From: an uncultured Erythrobacter sp. | GTDB lineage: Bacteria; Pseudomonadota; Alphaproteobacteria; Sphingomonadales; Sphingomonadaceae | DNA length: 11,661 nucleotides | Assembly: GCA_947258465.1 (NCBI GenBank) | Contig: CAMYIQ010000121.1 | Span: 1 to 11,661, forward strand | Reading direction: 5' to 3' | Shown: in pieces, positions 1 through 6,821 of the stretch | Position numbering within the stretch: the first letter of the stretch is position 1 | How the letters are laid out: each line of letters opens with the position of its first letter | Translations under genes and position numbers: made by a program | The notes under the pieces: model-generated | What the model saw: only the letters and a program-made list of their open reading frames with translations | What the model was told of the DNA's origin: nothing | Database searches by the model: none

Positions 1-75
<75 letters not shown>

Positions 76-184
76 TACAAAACTACCATACCACCCCCAC
101 AACAAATAACCTCATCCCAGCCGTTCGAGTTGCGAGTTGCGCCCATAATTCGGGCGGTTCCGCGTGGGGGTGGGGTCCTGTAAA

Positions 185-215
185 GCGGCAGGCTCCAACC
201 TGTAGATCGTGCCGC
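185..215 (-). terminator. Possible terminator hairpin after the LysR gene
   Basis: GCGGCA at 185-190 pairs with TGCCGC at 210-215, with a nested CAGG/CCTG inside. The structure starts about 20 nt past the LysR stop codon, and on the minus strand it is followed by only a short TTT run. It could be a weak intrinsic terminator or chance pairing in GC-rich DNA. Confidence 0.3.
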
Positions 216-235
216 GGCTGACGGGTCGATCCGGA

Positions 236-1111
236 TCAGGTCAGGACGCCCTTGCCGTTCACCAGATCGGCCTTCGCTGCGAGCGCATCGTAAACGAAAT
301 CGGCGACGGCCCGAATTCGCGGCGTATGCCTCAGGTCCGGATGCGCAAGCACCCAGATGTCCTGTTGCCGGACTGGCTTCTCTTGAGTCAGCCTCACCAG
401 ATTCGGCTCCGGGTCGGCCATGAAACATGCCCCCCGGCCCAGGCCAAGGCCTAGGCACAAGGCGCGGTGGCGCGCCGTGATGTCGTCGATCCGCAGCCCG
501 ATGGGCGCGTGGGGGAAAGGGGAGCTATCCAGCCAGTCGGGCCACATCCCTGGATCGAGGGGCGCGATCCATTGCAGCGCTTCCTGCGGGGTTCGTTCCA
601 GATAAGTGCGGTCCGCGTAGTACGTGACGTGAAGCGCGCAAGCCCGGCGCCCGACAAGGTGATTGGGCGGTTGCTGTGCTCCGCGCACCACGATGTCCGC
701 TTCCGACCTATCGAGATCGACGAACCGCGACGTGGTGTCGACCCGCAGGTCGATTGCCGGATACCGGGCAGCCAGTTCGAACAGATCGTCCAGCAACAGA
801 TACTGCGCGATCGCTTCGGGCAGCGACAGCGTGACGACACCCGAAATCGCTTCGCCCGCGGCGCTTTGATGCCGGATCGCCTGGAAGGAGAGTTGCTCCA
901 TCCGTTCCGCGATCTCGACCAGCCGCTCGCCCAGCGGGGTGGGCAGATAGCGGCCCGGAGCCCGATCGAACAGCTTTCCGCGGCGCGTCTCTAGCGCGGC
1001 CAGCCGCCGCGAGACGGTTGTATGCGTCGTGCGCAGCGTTTCGGCGGCGCCTCGCATGCTGCCCGATCGCGCAAGTGCAAGCAGGAGGCGGTAATCGTCC
1101 CAATTCTCCAT
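236..1111 (-). CDS. LysR-family transcriptional regulator
   Basis: This is a 291-residue DNA-binding regulator of normal LysR length. Residues about 3-62 form the winged helix-turn-helix, recognisable from the run of small residues in the first helix (LARSGSMRGAAETL), the recognition stretch TTVSRRLAALE, and the closing LFDR...TPLGERL. The remainder, about 87-285, is the periplasmic-binding-protein-like effector domain. I chose the Met at 1111 because family members begin M-x-x-W-D-D-Y. A start 21 nt further upstream (1132) would add MWCKNKP and run through the left arm of an inverted repeat that looks like an operator. Neither start has a convincing Shine-Dalgarno sequence. The gene diverges from the exported DUF1330-like gene, the usual arrangement of a LysR regulator with its target, so it probably controls that gene and itself. 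The effector cannot be read from the sequence. Confidence 0.93.
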   Translation of the reverse strand: MENWDDYRLLLALARSGSMRGAAETLRTTHTTVSRRLAALETRRGKLFDRAPGRYLPTPLGERLVEIAERMEQLSFQAIRHQSAAGEAISGVVTLSLPEAIAQYLLLDDLFELAARYPAIDLRVDTTSRFVDLDRSEADIVVRGAQQPPNHLVGRRACALHVTYYADRTYLERTPQEALQWIAPLDPGMWPDWLDSSPFPHAPIGLRIDDITARHRALCLGLGLGRGACFMADPEPNLVRLTQEKPVRQQDIWVLAHPDLRHTPRIRAVADFVYDALAAKADLVNGKGVLT

Positions 1112-1120
1112 TGGTTTATT

Positions 1121-1183
1121 TTTGCACCACATCTGCGAAAATACTAGCCGAGACCGGCGGGTGATGCGCGATTATGGTGCAAA
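1121..1183. promoter_or_regulatory. Divergent control region with 9-bp inverted repeat
   Basis: TTTGCACCA at 1121-1129 is matched exactly by its reverse complement TGGTGCAAA at 1175-1183. The arm centres are 54 bp apart, close to five helical turns. The left arm sits 10 bp upstream of the chosen LysR start and the right arm 26 bp upstream of the ATG of the divergent gene. The position suits a LysR-type operator bridged by a tetramer, but assignment to this regulator is inference. Confidence 0.5.
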
Positions 1184-1209
1184 TCGATCGCATCTACCGG
1201 AGAATACCC

Positions 1210-1980
1210 ATGCCATTTCCTACCCTATCGAGAAGCGCGACGTCCGCGCTCGCGCTGTTTCTGACCAGTTCGCTTGTCGTAATGGCCGAGCCCGTCGCCG
1301 CGCAAGACGATCCCGCGCCCGTCACGGTCGGGCTGCGCAAGGGCGAGGTGCTTCAGGTCATCGCGCCCGAAGCCCGCGAAGGAGGGCTCGAGGCCCGACG
1401 GAGCTATTACCGCGACGTAATCCCCATCGCCGAAAATTACGGTTTTAGGCGCCTTGGTCAGCTCGATGTCGAACAGAAGGTGGTCGGCGAATTCGATCCG
1501 GGCGCCTTCATCTTCTTTTCCTGGCCCAGCGCGGCGAATGCGCAGGCCTTTCTCGACCGCCCGGATCTGCCCGAGATCCGGGCTCGGCGGCCCGATGGCT
1601 GGAGCGAGCTCAAGATATTCGATGATCTCGTCGAGGAAAATGCGACATTGATACTCGATCCGAACAAGGATTATTCGATCGTCGTTGCCTGGTTCGATCC
1701 CGCGAATCCCGGCGACTACACGCGCTATCTCGAGGGGATCGAGCCGGCGGTCGAGCGCGAAGGCGGGCGTTTCATTTACAAGATGCGCAACCCCACGCTC
1801 GAGACCAATGCCAACTCCGAGGCAGCGCCGGGGCAGATCACTTTCGTCGAATGGGACGACCGCGAGGGCTTTGCCCGCGTCCAAGAAGCGCCCGAATATC
1901 TCGCCCACCGCAGCTATTTCGCGTCCGGAACGACCAGGTTCGAGTTTTATTGGCTCGGCGTGACGGGGCGAGATCGCTGA
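1210..1980 (+). CDS. Exported protein with two DUF1330-like (ferredoxin-fold) halves
   Basis: This 256-residue protein is of unknown function. The N-terminus is a signal peptide: basic residues, the hydrophobic run ALALFLTSSLVVMA, then PVAA|QDD, so the mature protein should be periplasmic, starting near Gln32. The mature part looks like two related alpha/beta units, about residues 37-130 and 137-250. Each has an N-terminal strand, a Tyr-rich helix (YYRDVIPIAE; YTRYLEGIEP), a central F/W strand (FIFFSW; ITFVEW), a helix beginning near an Ala-Phe or Gly-Phe, and a final strand. This resembles the dimeric alpha/beta-barrel fold of DUF1330 or NIPSNAP-type proteins, but the family call is from pattern only. 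The start at 1210 is preceded by GGAGA at 1199-1203; an in-frame ATG at 1174 lies in the control region and precedes the signal peptide awkwardly. The gene diverges from the LysR gene and is probably its target. Confidence 0.8.
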   Translation: MPFPTLSRSATSALALFLTSSLVVMAEPVAAQDDPAPVTVGLRKGEVLQVIAPEAREGGLEARRSYYRDVIPIAENYGFRRLGQLDVEQKVVGEFDPGAFIFFSWPSAANAQAFLDRPDLPEIRARRPDGWSELKIFDDLVEENATLILDPNKDYSIVVAWFDPANPGDYTRYLEGIEPAVEREGGRFIYKMRNPTLETNANSEAAPGQITFVEWDDREGFARVQEAPEYLAHRSYFASGTTRFEFYWLGVTGRDR

Positions 1981-2013
1981 CACCACCGCACGAGGGCGAA
2001 TTCTCTGTCGGTA

Positions 2014-2049
2014 ACGACCGGAGCAGCCGTGTCGGGCCGCTCCGGTCGT
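2014..2049. terminator. Strong hairpin between convergent genes
   Basis: ACGACCGGAGC (2014-2024) and GCTCCGGTCGT (2039-2049) form a perfect 11-bp GC-rich stem with a 14-nt loop. It lies between the stop of the DUF1330-like gene (1980) and the stop of the convergent receptor gene (2060). There is no T-run on either side, so it may be a bidirectional pause or RNA-stability element, or a terminator that does not need a U-tract. Confidence 0.6.
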
Positions 2050-2059
2050 CACGTATAGC

Positions 2060-4180
2060 TCAAAACTGCGTGGTCAGCCGCACCCAGGCGCCGCGGCCGG
2101 GGCCTGGCAGACGCTCGCCCAGCGGTACGTCGGATGCGCCCACTCGGCTGCGTCCGGCGAGGTGGGGCTGGTACTGCTCGTCGAACAGGTTTTCCACGCC
2201 CGCTTCGATCTGCAGATCGGAACCGACCGCATAGCGGGCGAACAGCCCAACGACGGCGTAGCTGTCGCTCGGCTGCTCATCGTTCGATGCCGAGACGCGG
2301 TCCTGGCTCGCCGCTGCCATGAGCTCGGCACCGAATGACAGTCGGTCTCCGAGATAGGCTGCGGATAGCAGCAAGTTGGCCGGGGCAATCCGATAGAGAT
2401 CGTCATCGATGTCGCGGCGCTTGCCCCGGACGAAGCTCGCGACGCCGCAAATCTCGAACCTTTCGACCGGGCGAAAGCTGAAATCGAGATCGGCGCCGTA
2501 CAACTCGGCGTCCACATTCCCGAAGGTAAGGGGCGTGGGATCGCCATTCATGGCAGCGATCATCTCGACCGGGCTATCTATCACACCGACACTGTCATCA
2601 TAAGGCACGCCCTGAATGAAGTCGTCGACCCGCCGATAGAACAGGCTCGGCCGGAACGAAAATGCGCCGGTTTCGAGGTCCAGACCGACTTCGGCGATCC
2701 ATGCGGTTTCGGGTTCGATGCCCGGGTTGCCGACATAGATATTTCCATCCGCCAACCCATAGCTCGCTTGTGTCGGAAGCCACCCGAAGCGTTCGAGCAG
2801 GCTGGGCACCCGCTCTTTACGAGCCAGAGTCACACGCGGGGTGATATCCCCGAGCGGCAGCCAGGCCCGCATTACACCGTCTATCGTGGTGTCCGACGCA
2901 GTCCGATCCGCCGCGCCGAAAGCCGCAGCGAGCGCTCGCGGACCCATTGGCACCGCGCTACCCAGCTGCGGCACTCCCGCCGAATGTTCGGTGCGATCGA
3001 TCCGGCCGCCCAGCTCGAACTCCACGCCTCCGATATCGCCGCGCCACTGCGCGAACGCGCCGAGCCTCTCGCTGCGGAAACTGGGCTGCGCTTCGATGAA
3101 GAAAGCGGAGTTGGTCGGATTGGTAATCGTCACGAACTTGTCGGTGAGTTCCGCATCCGCGCCGATCTGTATGTAATCCCGTTCCGTGCCCAAGCGCACC
3201 GACCCCTCGGCCGTGGTGGTATCCGCATCGGCAAAGGTTGCGCGGGCGCGTATCGGCGAAGCGGCGGGTTGGCGGATCGTCTGATTGTCCATCAAGTGTC
3301 GCACCGCGACATGGCCGAGCCGCAGGTCGAGGTTTACGTTTTCGGCGATTTCTCCGCGAAAGCCGCCCTGAACGAAATCGGTATCGAAGAACACGATGTC
3401 GAGCGCGAAGGGCGGATTGCCGGTCGGGTCGGTTTCGCTGCGGCGATATTCGATGAAGAGTTCGCCCGGCCCGGTGCGGAACCCGGCATGGGCGCCGTAA
3501 AGGGTCCGTTCGAAGGAGGAGCCGCCGACCGTGCCGTCGGCAAAGGTGTAATCGTCCCCTTCTTCCTTGCTGGCTATTACACCGAAGCGCCAGCGTTCAT
3601 TGGCAAGGCCGACCAGGCCGCCAATGGCGAAGCTGTCATCGGCGCTACGGTATTGGCTTGCAAACCGCGCCTGGGTCGCGAGCGCGGGTCCGCCGGCGAA
3701 TTGCGTCTCCACCAACCGGGCATCGATCGCGCCGGCCAGCGATGGACCTTGCGAGACCGGAGCCACACCGCGCGCGATCTCGATCCGGTCGAGGAGTATG
3801 GATGGCGCGTAATGCAGCGGCGGGTCCATCGCATTCGGGCCGCCGGTGGCGAAGCGCTGGCCATTGACGCGGCCCAGGACCCGTTGCCCTGCGAGACCGC
3901 GATAGGAAAGCTGGCCGGATAGCGCGCCGTTCCCGACGAGAAAACCGCCCGGCGTGCGTGCCGCAATCCCTGCTGCATCGGGCGGCAGGGCGACTTGCCG
4001 GGGCGGTGTGACGACGTCTTCCATCGCGGTGCTGCGGCGCGGTGCGGTGACCGTAATCGTATCGGTCAGGACCGGATCGGCGTTGTCGGTGGTATTCTCG
4101 CTCTCCGCCGAAACGGAGTGGATGGGAAACAGGGCGCAGGATGCGAGCAAGCTCGCCCTGCAAAGGGTGTTCAAAAACAT
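2060..4180 (-). CDS. TonB-dependent outer-membrane receptor, OprC/NosA copper type
   Basis: This 706-residue receptor is of normal length for energy-coupled uptake through the outer membrane. Residues 1-25 are a signal peptide (cut after SVSA). A TonB-box-like stretch TDTITVTA lies near 39-46, followed by the plug domain with RGLAGQRVLGRVNGQR near 94-109 and a 22-strand-type barrel ending in ...RLTTQF, whose terminal Phe is the outer-membrane assembly signal. Copper affinity is indicated by two motifs shared with OprC/NosA: PNAMDPP (115-121) and RHLMDNQT (294-301). In OprC the copper ligands are Cys143, Met147, His323 and Met325 (CxxxM...HxM). Here Met118, His295 and Met297 are present, but the Cys position is Gly114. 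The upstream DUF2946 gene, 78 bp away in the same direction, supports a metal role. The substrate could be copper bound by a different ligand set, or another metal or a chelate. Confidence 0.92.
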   Translation of the reverse strand: MFLNTLCRASLLASCALFPIHSVSAESENTTDNADPVLTDTITVTAPRRSTAMEDVVTPPRQVALPPDAAGIAARTPGGFLVGNGALSGQLSYRGLAGQRVLGRVNGQRFATGGPNAMDPPLHYAPSILLDRIEIARGVAPVSQGPSLAGAIDARLVETQFAGGPALATQARFASQYRSADDSFAIGGLVGLANERWRFGVIASKEEGDDYTFADGTVGGSSFERTLYGAHAGFRTGPGELFIEYRRSETDPTGNPPFALDIVFFDTDFVQGGFRGEIAENVNLDLRLGHVAVRHLMDNQTIRQPAASPIRARATFADADTTTAEGSVRLGTERDYIQIGADAELTDKFVTITNPTNSAFFIEAQPSFRSERLGAFAQWRGDIGGVEFELGGRIDRTEHSAGVPQLGSAVPMGPRALAAAFGAADRTASDTTIDGVMRAWLPLGDITPRVTLARKERVPSLLERFGWLPTQASYGLADGNIYVGNPGIEPETAWIAEVGLDLETGAFSFRPSLFYRRVDDFIQGVPYDDSVGVIDSPVEMIAAMNGDPTPLTFGNVDAELYGADLDFSFRPVERFEICGVASFVRGKRRDIDDDLYRIAPANLLLSAAYLGDRLSFGAELMAAASQDRVSASNDEQPSDSYAVVGLFARYAVGSDLQIEAGVENLFDEQYQPHLAGRSRVGASDVPLGERLPGPGRGAWVRLTTQF

Positions 4181-4258
4181 GATGATCTCGTTTGTCTGGT
4201 ATGCACGCGAGCGCGCCGCGGCATGCTGCCGGGCTACGCACGAAGAATTGTGACCGGG

Positions 4259-4738
4259 TTAGGCCTTCGGTGGCGGCGCGCGCAGCGGCGGTCGCAAATG
4301 GCGGACCGGAGCAAGGACGAGGATCGGGAGAGGACGAGCGTCTGCCGCAATGCGGTCGAGCGCGATTGCAAGCAGCGCCGGTTTTTCCGGAAGCGTTCCG
4401 GCGAAGGCCAGAGCGGAGAAAGCGCAGTCGGCCTTGGAGGCCGTCGAAGCCGGTTGCTCGTCATCCGGGGCCGGCGTGTGGTGGCCCATCGCGGCATGAT
4501 CGACCCCATCGGGACCCACCGATCGGTGAATTGGCGCGGAAGCGAGCGCGCGGTGGAGCGCGTTCGTTTCCGGGCAGGGATCGATAGTGACGAAATGCGT
4601 CGTCGAAGGCGCAACCATATGGCCGGCCGGGACGATCGCATTCATCCCCAGCGCGGCCAGGAGCAGCGCGAGAAAGATGTCGGGGCGCAAGGCTAAGATG
4701 CGCCGAATGCGCGTCAGAAGAGAGGGGGGCGGCAACAC
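4259..4738 (-). CDS. DUF2946 family protein, His/Met-rich, likely copper-linked
   Basis: This 159-residue protein resembles the DUF2946 family: an N-terminal membrane segment (about 21-36) followed by a V-P-A-G-H-M turn, a Cys in the following loop (Cys55), a second Cys in the DCAFSALAFAG stretch (Cys105), and a Pro/Arg-rich tail (LRPPLRAPPP). The loop between carries a metal-ligand-like cluster, His71, His81, Met84, His86 and His87. The biochemical role of the family is not established. Members commonly sit next to copper-type TonB receptors, as here, which suggests a part in periplasmic copper binding or delivery. The start is a GTG at 4738 with no good Shine-Dalgarno sequence, so the exact N-terminus is uncertain. 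A weak TTGATC...CATAAC pair lies just upstream, so close to the GTG that the message could be nearly leaderless. Confidence 0.75.
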   Translation of the reverse strand: MLPPPSLLTRIRRILALRPDIFLALLLAALGMNAIVPAGHMVAPSTTHFVTIDPCPETNALHRALASAPIHRSVGPDGVDHAAMGHHTPAPDDEQPASTASKADCAFSALAFAGTLPEKPALLAIALDRIAADARPLPILVLAPVRHLRPPLRAPPPKA

Positions 4739-4822
4739 GGGAGGGTTATGGTCAAACTCGCGCGGTTTCGATCAAGGTACATCGGGCACCTTCGCGCTGT
4801 CGCCCATATCGCTAGAACCGTT

Positions 4823-5161
4823 TCACGACAACCGCGCGAAATTCGCAACTCCGGGCGATGGTGTGCGGACATGCGGGCGCTTTGCCGATGCGGCCATGTC
4901 GGTCCCGGAAATCAATGCGCCAAGCTGCGAGAGCCGGTCCTCGTTCAGGCTATAATAGACCAGCTTGGCATCCTTGCGGGTTTCGACGAGTTCCGCTTTG
5001 CGCAAGACGCCGAGCTGCTGCGAAAGCGCAGGCTGGCCGATGCCGGACGCCTTTTCGATTTCGCCGACATTGAGTTCGCCGGCTCTCAATAGCTGGACGA
5101 TCCGGAACCGTAGCGGATGGGCGATGGCCTTCAGTTCCTCGATAGGTGCCTCGTCCGTCAT
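4823..5161 (-). CDS. ArsR-family transcriptional repressor without cysteines
   Basis: This 112-residue winged-helix repressor has the ArsR core at about 7-85: AIAHPLRFRIVQLL (helix 1-2), the helix-turn-helix NVGEIEKASGIGQPALSQQL with recognition helix QPALSQQLGVLR, and the beta wing VETRKDAKLVYYSL. It most resembles the BigR/SqrR branch that controls sulfide-oxidation genes. Those repressors sense persulfide through two cysteines (Cys41 and Cys107 in SqrR). This protein has no cysteine at all; by alignment Gln23 takes the place of the first one, and the C-terminal helix has none. Its tail (about 92-112) is basic and Pro/Ser-rich. The ATG overlaps the stop of the peroxiredoxin gene (ATGA, 5158-5161), so translation is probably coupled. 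It should bind the shared region at 5815-5888 and repress both directions, but the inducer is unclear. Confidence 0.93.
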   Translation of the reverse strand: MTDEAPIEELKAIAHPLRFRIVQLLRAGELNVGEIEKASGIGQPALSQQLGVLRKAELVETRKDAKLVYYSLNEDRLSQLGALISGTDMAASAKRPHVRTPSPGVANFARLS

Positions 5162-5814
5162 TTGCGCGTGCCCTTGCTGGCTTCGCGCAGGAACCACGCG
5201 GTTTGATCCTTTGCCGCGAAGACCTCGTCCAGGTTCTGGGTGGGCGGCGTAAGCAGGGGCTCGCCCCGGGTCCAATTGGCGGGCGCCAGCGCATCTTCCG
5301 CGTCGATCGCCTGAAGCCCATCGAGCATGCGCAGCATTTCGGGAATTGAGCGGCCCATATTGGCCGGATAGCAGGTCATCGCACGGATTACGCCGGCGGG
5401 ATCGATGAAATATGTCGATCGCACCGTCGCGCTGTCGCTGTCCAGCGGCGAGACCATTCCGTAGGCTTCGCCGATCACCAGCGTCGGGTCTTCGACAATG
5501 GGAAACCGTATTTCGACATCGAAGCGGTCGCGGATCATGCGCAGCCAGGCGAAGTGCGAAAACAGACTGTCCACCGAAAGTGCCATCAAGGCGCAATCGC
5601 GTTTCTCGAAATCGTCGGCCTGCCGGGCGAGCGCGACGAATTCGGTCGTGCAGACCGGCGTGAAATCCGCCGGATGCGAAAACAGGATCAGCCATCGCTT
5701 CCTGAAATTGGTCAGCTTGACCGGCCCTATCGTGCTCCGCGCCTCGAAATCGGGTGCGGTGTCGCCGATTCTCAGGCCTCGGGGAGTGCCTGCGTACTTT
5801 TCGCCCATATCCAT
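5158..5814 (-). CDS. Peroxiredoxin, Prx6/1-Cys type
   Basis: This 218-residue thiol peroxidase probably acts in the cytosol, since it has no signal peptide. The peroxidatic motif HPADFTPVCTTEF places the attacking Cys at 55, with Thr52 and Pro48 of the PxxxTxxC signature. The conserved Arg of RSTYFIDPAG is at 132, and the long C-terminal arm with PANWTRGE (about 183-190) is typical of the Prx6 subfamily. Cys74 and Cys148 are also present but are not at the usual resolving position, so a 1-Cys mechanism is likely. The start at 5814 has AAGGG with 7-nt spacing; an upstream TTG/ATG extension would run into the promoter. It is the first gene of the leftward unit with the ArsR repressor and diverges from the persulfide dioxygenase. 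The likely job is removal of peroxide, or perhaps hydropersulfide, made during sulfide oxidation. Confidence 0.93.
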   Translation of the reverse strand: MDMGEKYAGTPRGLRIGDTAPDFEARSTIGPVKLTNFRKRWLILFSHPADFTPVCTTEFVALARQADDFEKRDCALMALSVDSLFSHFAWLRMIRDRFDVEIRFPIVEDPTLVIGEAYGMVSPLDSDSATVRSTYFIDPAGVIRAMTCYPANMGRSIPEMLRMLDGLQAIDAEDALAPANWTRGEPLLTPPTQNLDEVFAAKDQTAWFLREASKGTRK

Positions 5815-5831
5815 CGCCAGACCCTTAGCAC

Positions 5832-5859
5832 TTGACACACAGAAAGCAATACATATACA
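5832..5859 (+). promoter_or_regulatory. Sigma-70-type promoter of the sulfide operon
   Basis: TTGACA at 5832-5837 matches the -35 consensus exactly. After a 16-bp spacer comes TATACA at 5854-5859, a close -10 box. Transcription should begin near 5866, leaving a leader of roughly 20 nt that contains AAAGGAG (5874-5880), 8 nt before the ATG at 5889. It is the best promoter match in the window, implying strong expression when not repressed. Confidence 0.75.
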
Positions 5860-5875
5860 CACTTTACGTAATCAA
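5848..5875 (-). promoter_or_regulatory. Likely promoter of the peroxiredoxin-ArsR unit
   Basis: On the minus strand TTGATT (5875-5870) and TGTATT (5853-5848) are 16 bp apart, a moderate sigma-70 match. It faces and overlaps the rightward promoter, so one bound repressor could block both. Confidence 0.45.
5864..5871. promoter_or_regulatory. Palindrome TTACGTAA, candidate ArsR operator
   Basis: This perfect 8-bp palindrome covers the predicted start of the rightward transcript and the edge of the leftward -35 box. Its position is what an autoregulating ArsR repressor of both units would need. The palindrome is short and its identity as the operator is inference. Confidence 0.4.
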
Positions 5876-5888
5876 AGGAGTTTTTGAC

Positions 5889-6821
5889 ATGGTTGGGCAT
5901 GATATGGCGCTGCAGGCGGCGGCGGAGCAAATCGGGCGCGCTCAGGATGAAAAGGCCCTGCGGCCCTCGATCGCGGGCTTTTTCGACGAAGCGACCAACA
6001 CGGTCAGCTATGTGGTGCATGATCCCGCCACGTGCGAGGCTGCGATCATCGATTCGGTGCTCGACTACGAGGCGGCAGCCGGGCGCACGTCATATGGGTC
6101 TGCAAACCGCATCGTCGAATACGTCAATTCGCATAATCTGAAAGTGACTTGGCTGATCGAAACGCATGCTCATGCCGATCATATTTCGGCCGCGCCCTAT
6201 CTCCAGGAAAAGTTGGGCGGGAAGCTGGCCATCGGCGCAGAGATCATCCGGGTACAGGAAGTGTTCGGCAAGCTCTTCAATGCCGGAACCGATTTCGAAC
6301 GCGACGGATCGCAATTCGATCATCTCTTCACCGATGGGGAAAAATTCAATCTCGGCGAGATCGAGGGCATCGCTCTCCACGTGCCGGGGCACACGCCTGC
6401 GGACATGGCTTTCATCATTGGCGACGCGGCTTTCGTCGGCGATACGATCTTCATGCCGGATTTCGGGACCGCGCGGGCGGATTTCCCAGGCGGCGATGCG
6501 CGCGAATTGTTCCGTTCGATCCGGCGATTGCTCGCCCTTCCGGAAGAAACGCGCCTGTTCCTGTGCCACGATTACAAGGCGCCGGGGCGCGATGAGTATG
6601 CCTGGGAAACGACCGTCGGCCAGCAGCGCCGCGAAAACGTCCATGTAAAGGACGGCGTGACCGAGGACGAGTTCGTCGAGATGCGTACCACGCGCGACAA
6701 GACGCTGGCGATGCCCAACCTCATCATGCCATCGGTGCAGGTCAATATCCGGGGCGGGCGCCTGCCCGAACCCGAGGATAATGGCGTTAGCTACATCAAG
6801 ATCCCGGTGAACGCGGTATGA
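5889..6821 (+). CDS. Persulfide dioxygenase, metallo-beta-lactamase fold (ETHE1/Blh type)
   Basis: This 310-residue non-heme iron enzyme is expected to oxidise glutathione persulfide to sulfite in the cytosol. The metallo-beta-lactamase signature THAHADH lies at 92-98, with VPGHTPAD (165-172), GDT (184-186) and LCHDY (225-229). By comparison with human ETHE1 the iron ligands are His93, His168 and Asp185. The block FMPDFGTARADFPGGDA (188-204) is characteristic of ETHE1/Blh proteins rather than glyoxalase II. In Xylella and Agrobacterium Blh, this domain is fused to a DUF442 domain; here DUF442 is a separate gene three positions downstream. The ATG at 5889 follows AAAGGAG by 8 nt; a longer TTG start at 5832 would coincide with the -35 box. 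It is first in the rightward operon, and its stop overlaps the next start. Confidence 0.95.
   Translation: MVGHDMALQAAAEQIGRAQDEKALRPSIAGFFDEATNTVSYVVHDPATCEAAIIDSVLDYEAAAGRTSYGSANRIVEYVNSHNLKVTWLIETHAHADHISAAPYLQEKLGGKLAIGAEIIRVQEVFGKLFNAGTDFERDGSQFDHLFTDGEKFNLGEIEGIALHVPGHTPADMAFIIGDAAFVGDTIFMPDFGTARADFPGGDARELFRSIRRLLALPEETRLFLCHDYKAPGRDEYAWETTVGQQRRENVHVKDGVTEDEFVEMRTTRDKTLAMPNLIMPSVQVNIRGGRLPEPEDNGVSYIKIPVNAV

Noticed and set aside
126..139. A 7-bp tandem duplication (CGAGTTG twice) after the tRNA
   Set aside because: Only two copies, too short to indicate an array or a regulatory repeat.
2768..3922. A 384-codon open frame on the plus strand opposite the TonB receptor gene
   Set aside because: It lies entirely antisense to a receptor with a clear signal peptide, TonB-box-like stretch and barrel end. 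The translation has no recognisable domain, and long antisense frames are expected in GC-rich DNA.
5162..5695. A longer version of the ArsR frame starting at 5695
   Set aside because: The extra 178 residues are an out-of-frame reading of the peroxiredoxin gene; the ArsR domain starts cleanly at the ATGA overlap at 5161.
5832..5888. A TTG start at 5832 for the persulfide dioxygenase
   Set aside because: This TTG is part of the -35 box of the predicted promoter, and the ATG at 5889 has a strong ribosome site.
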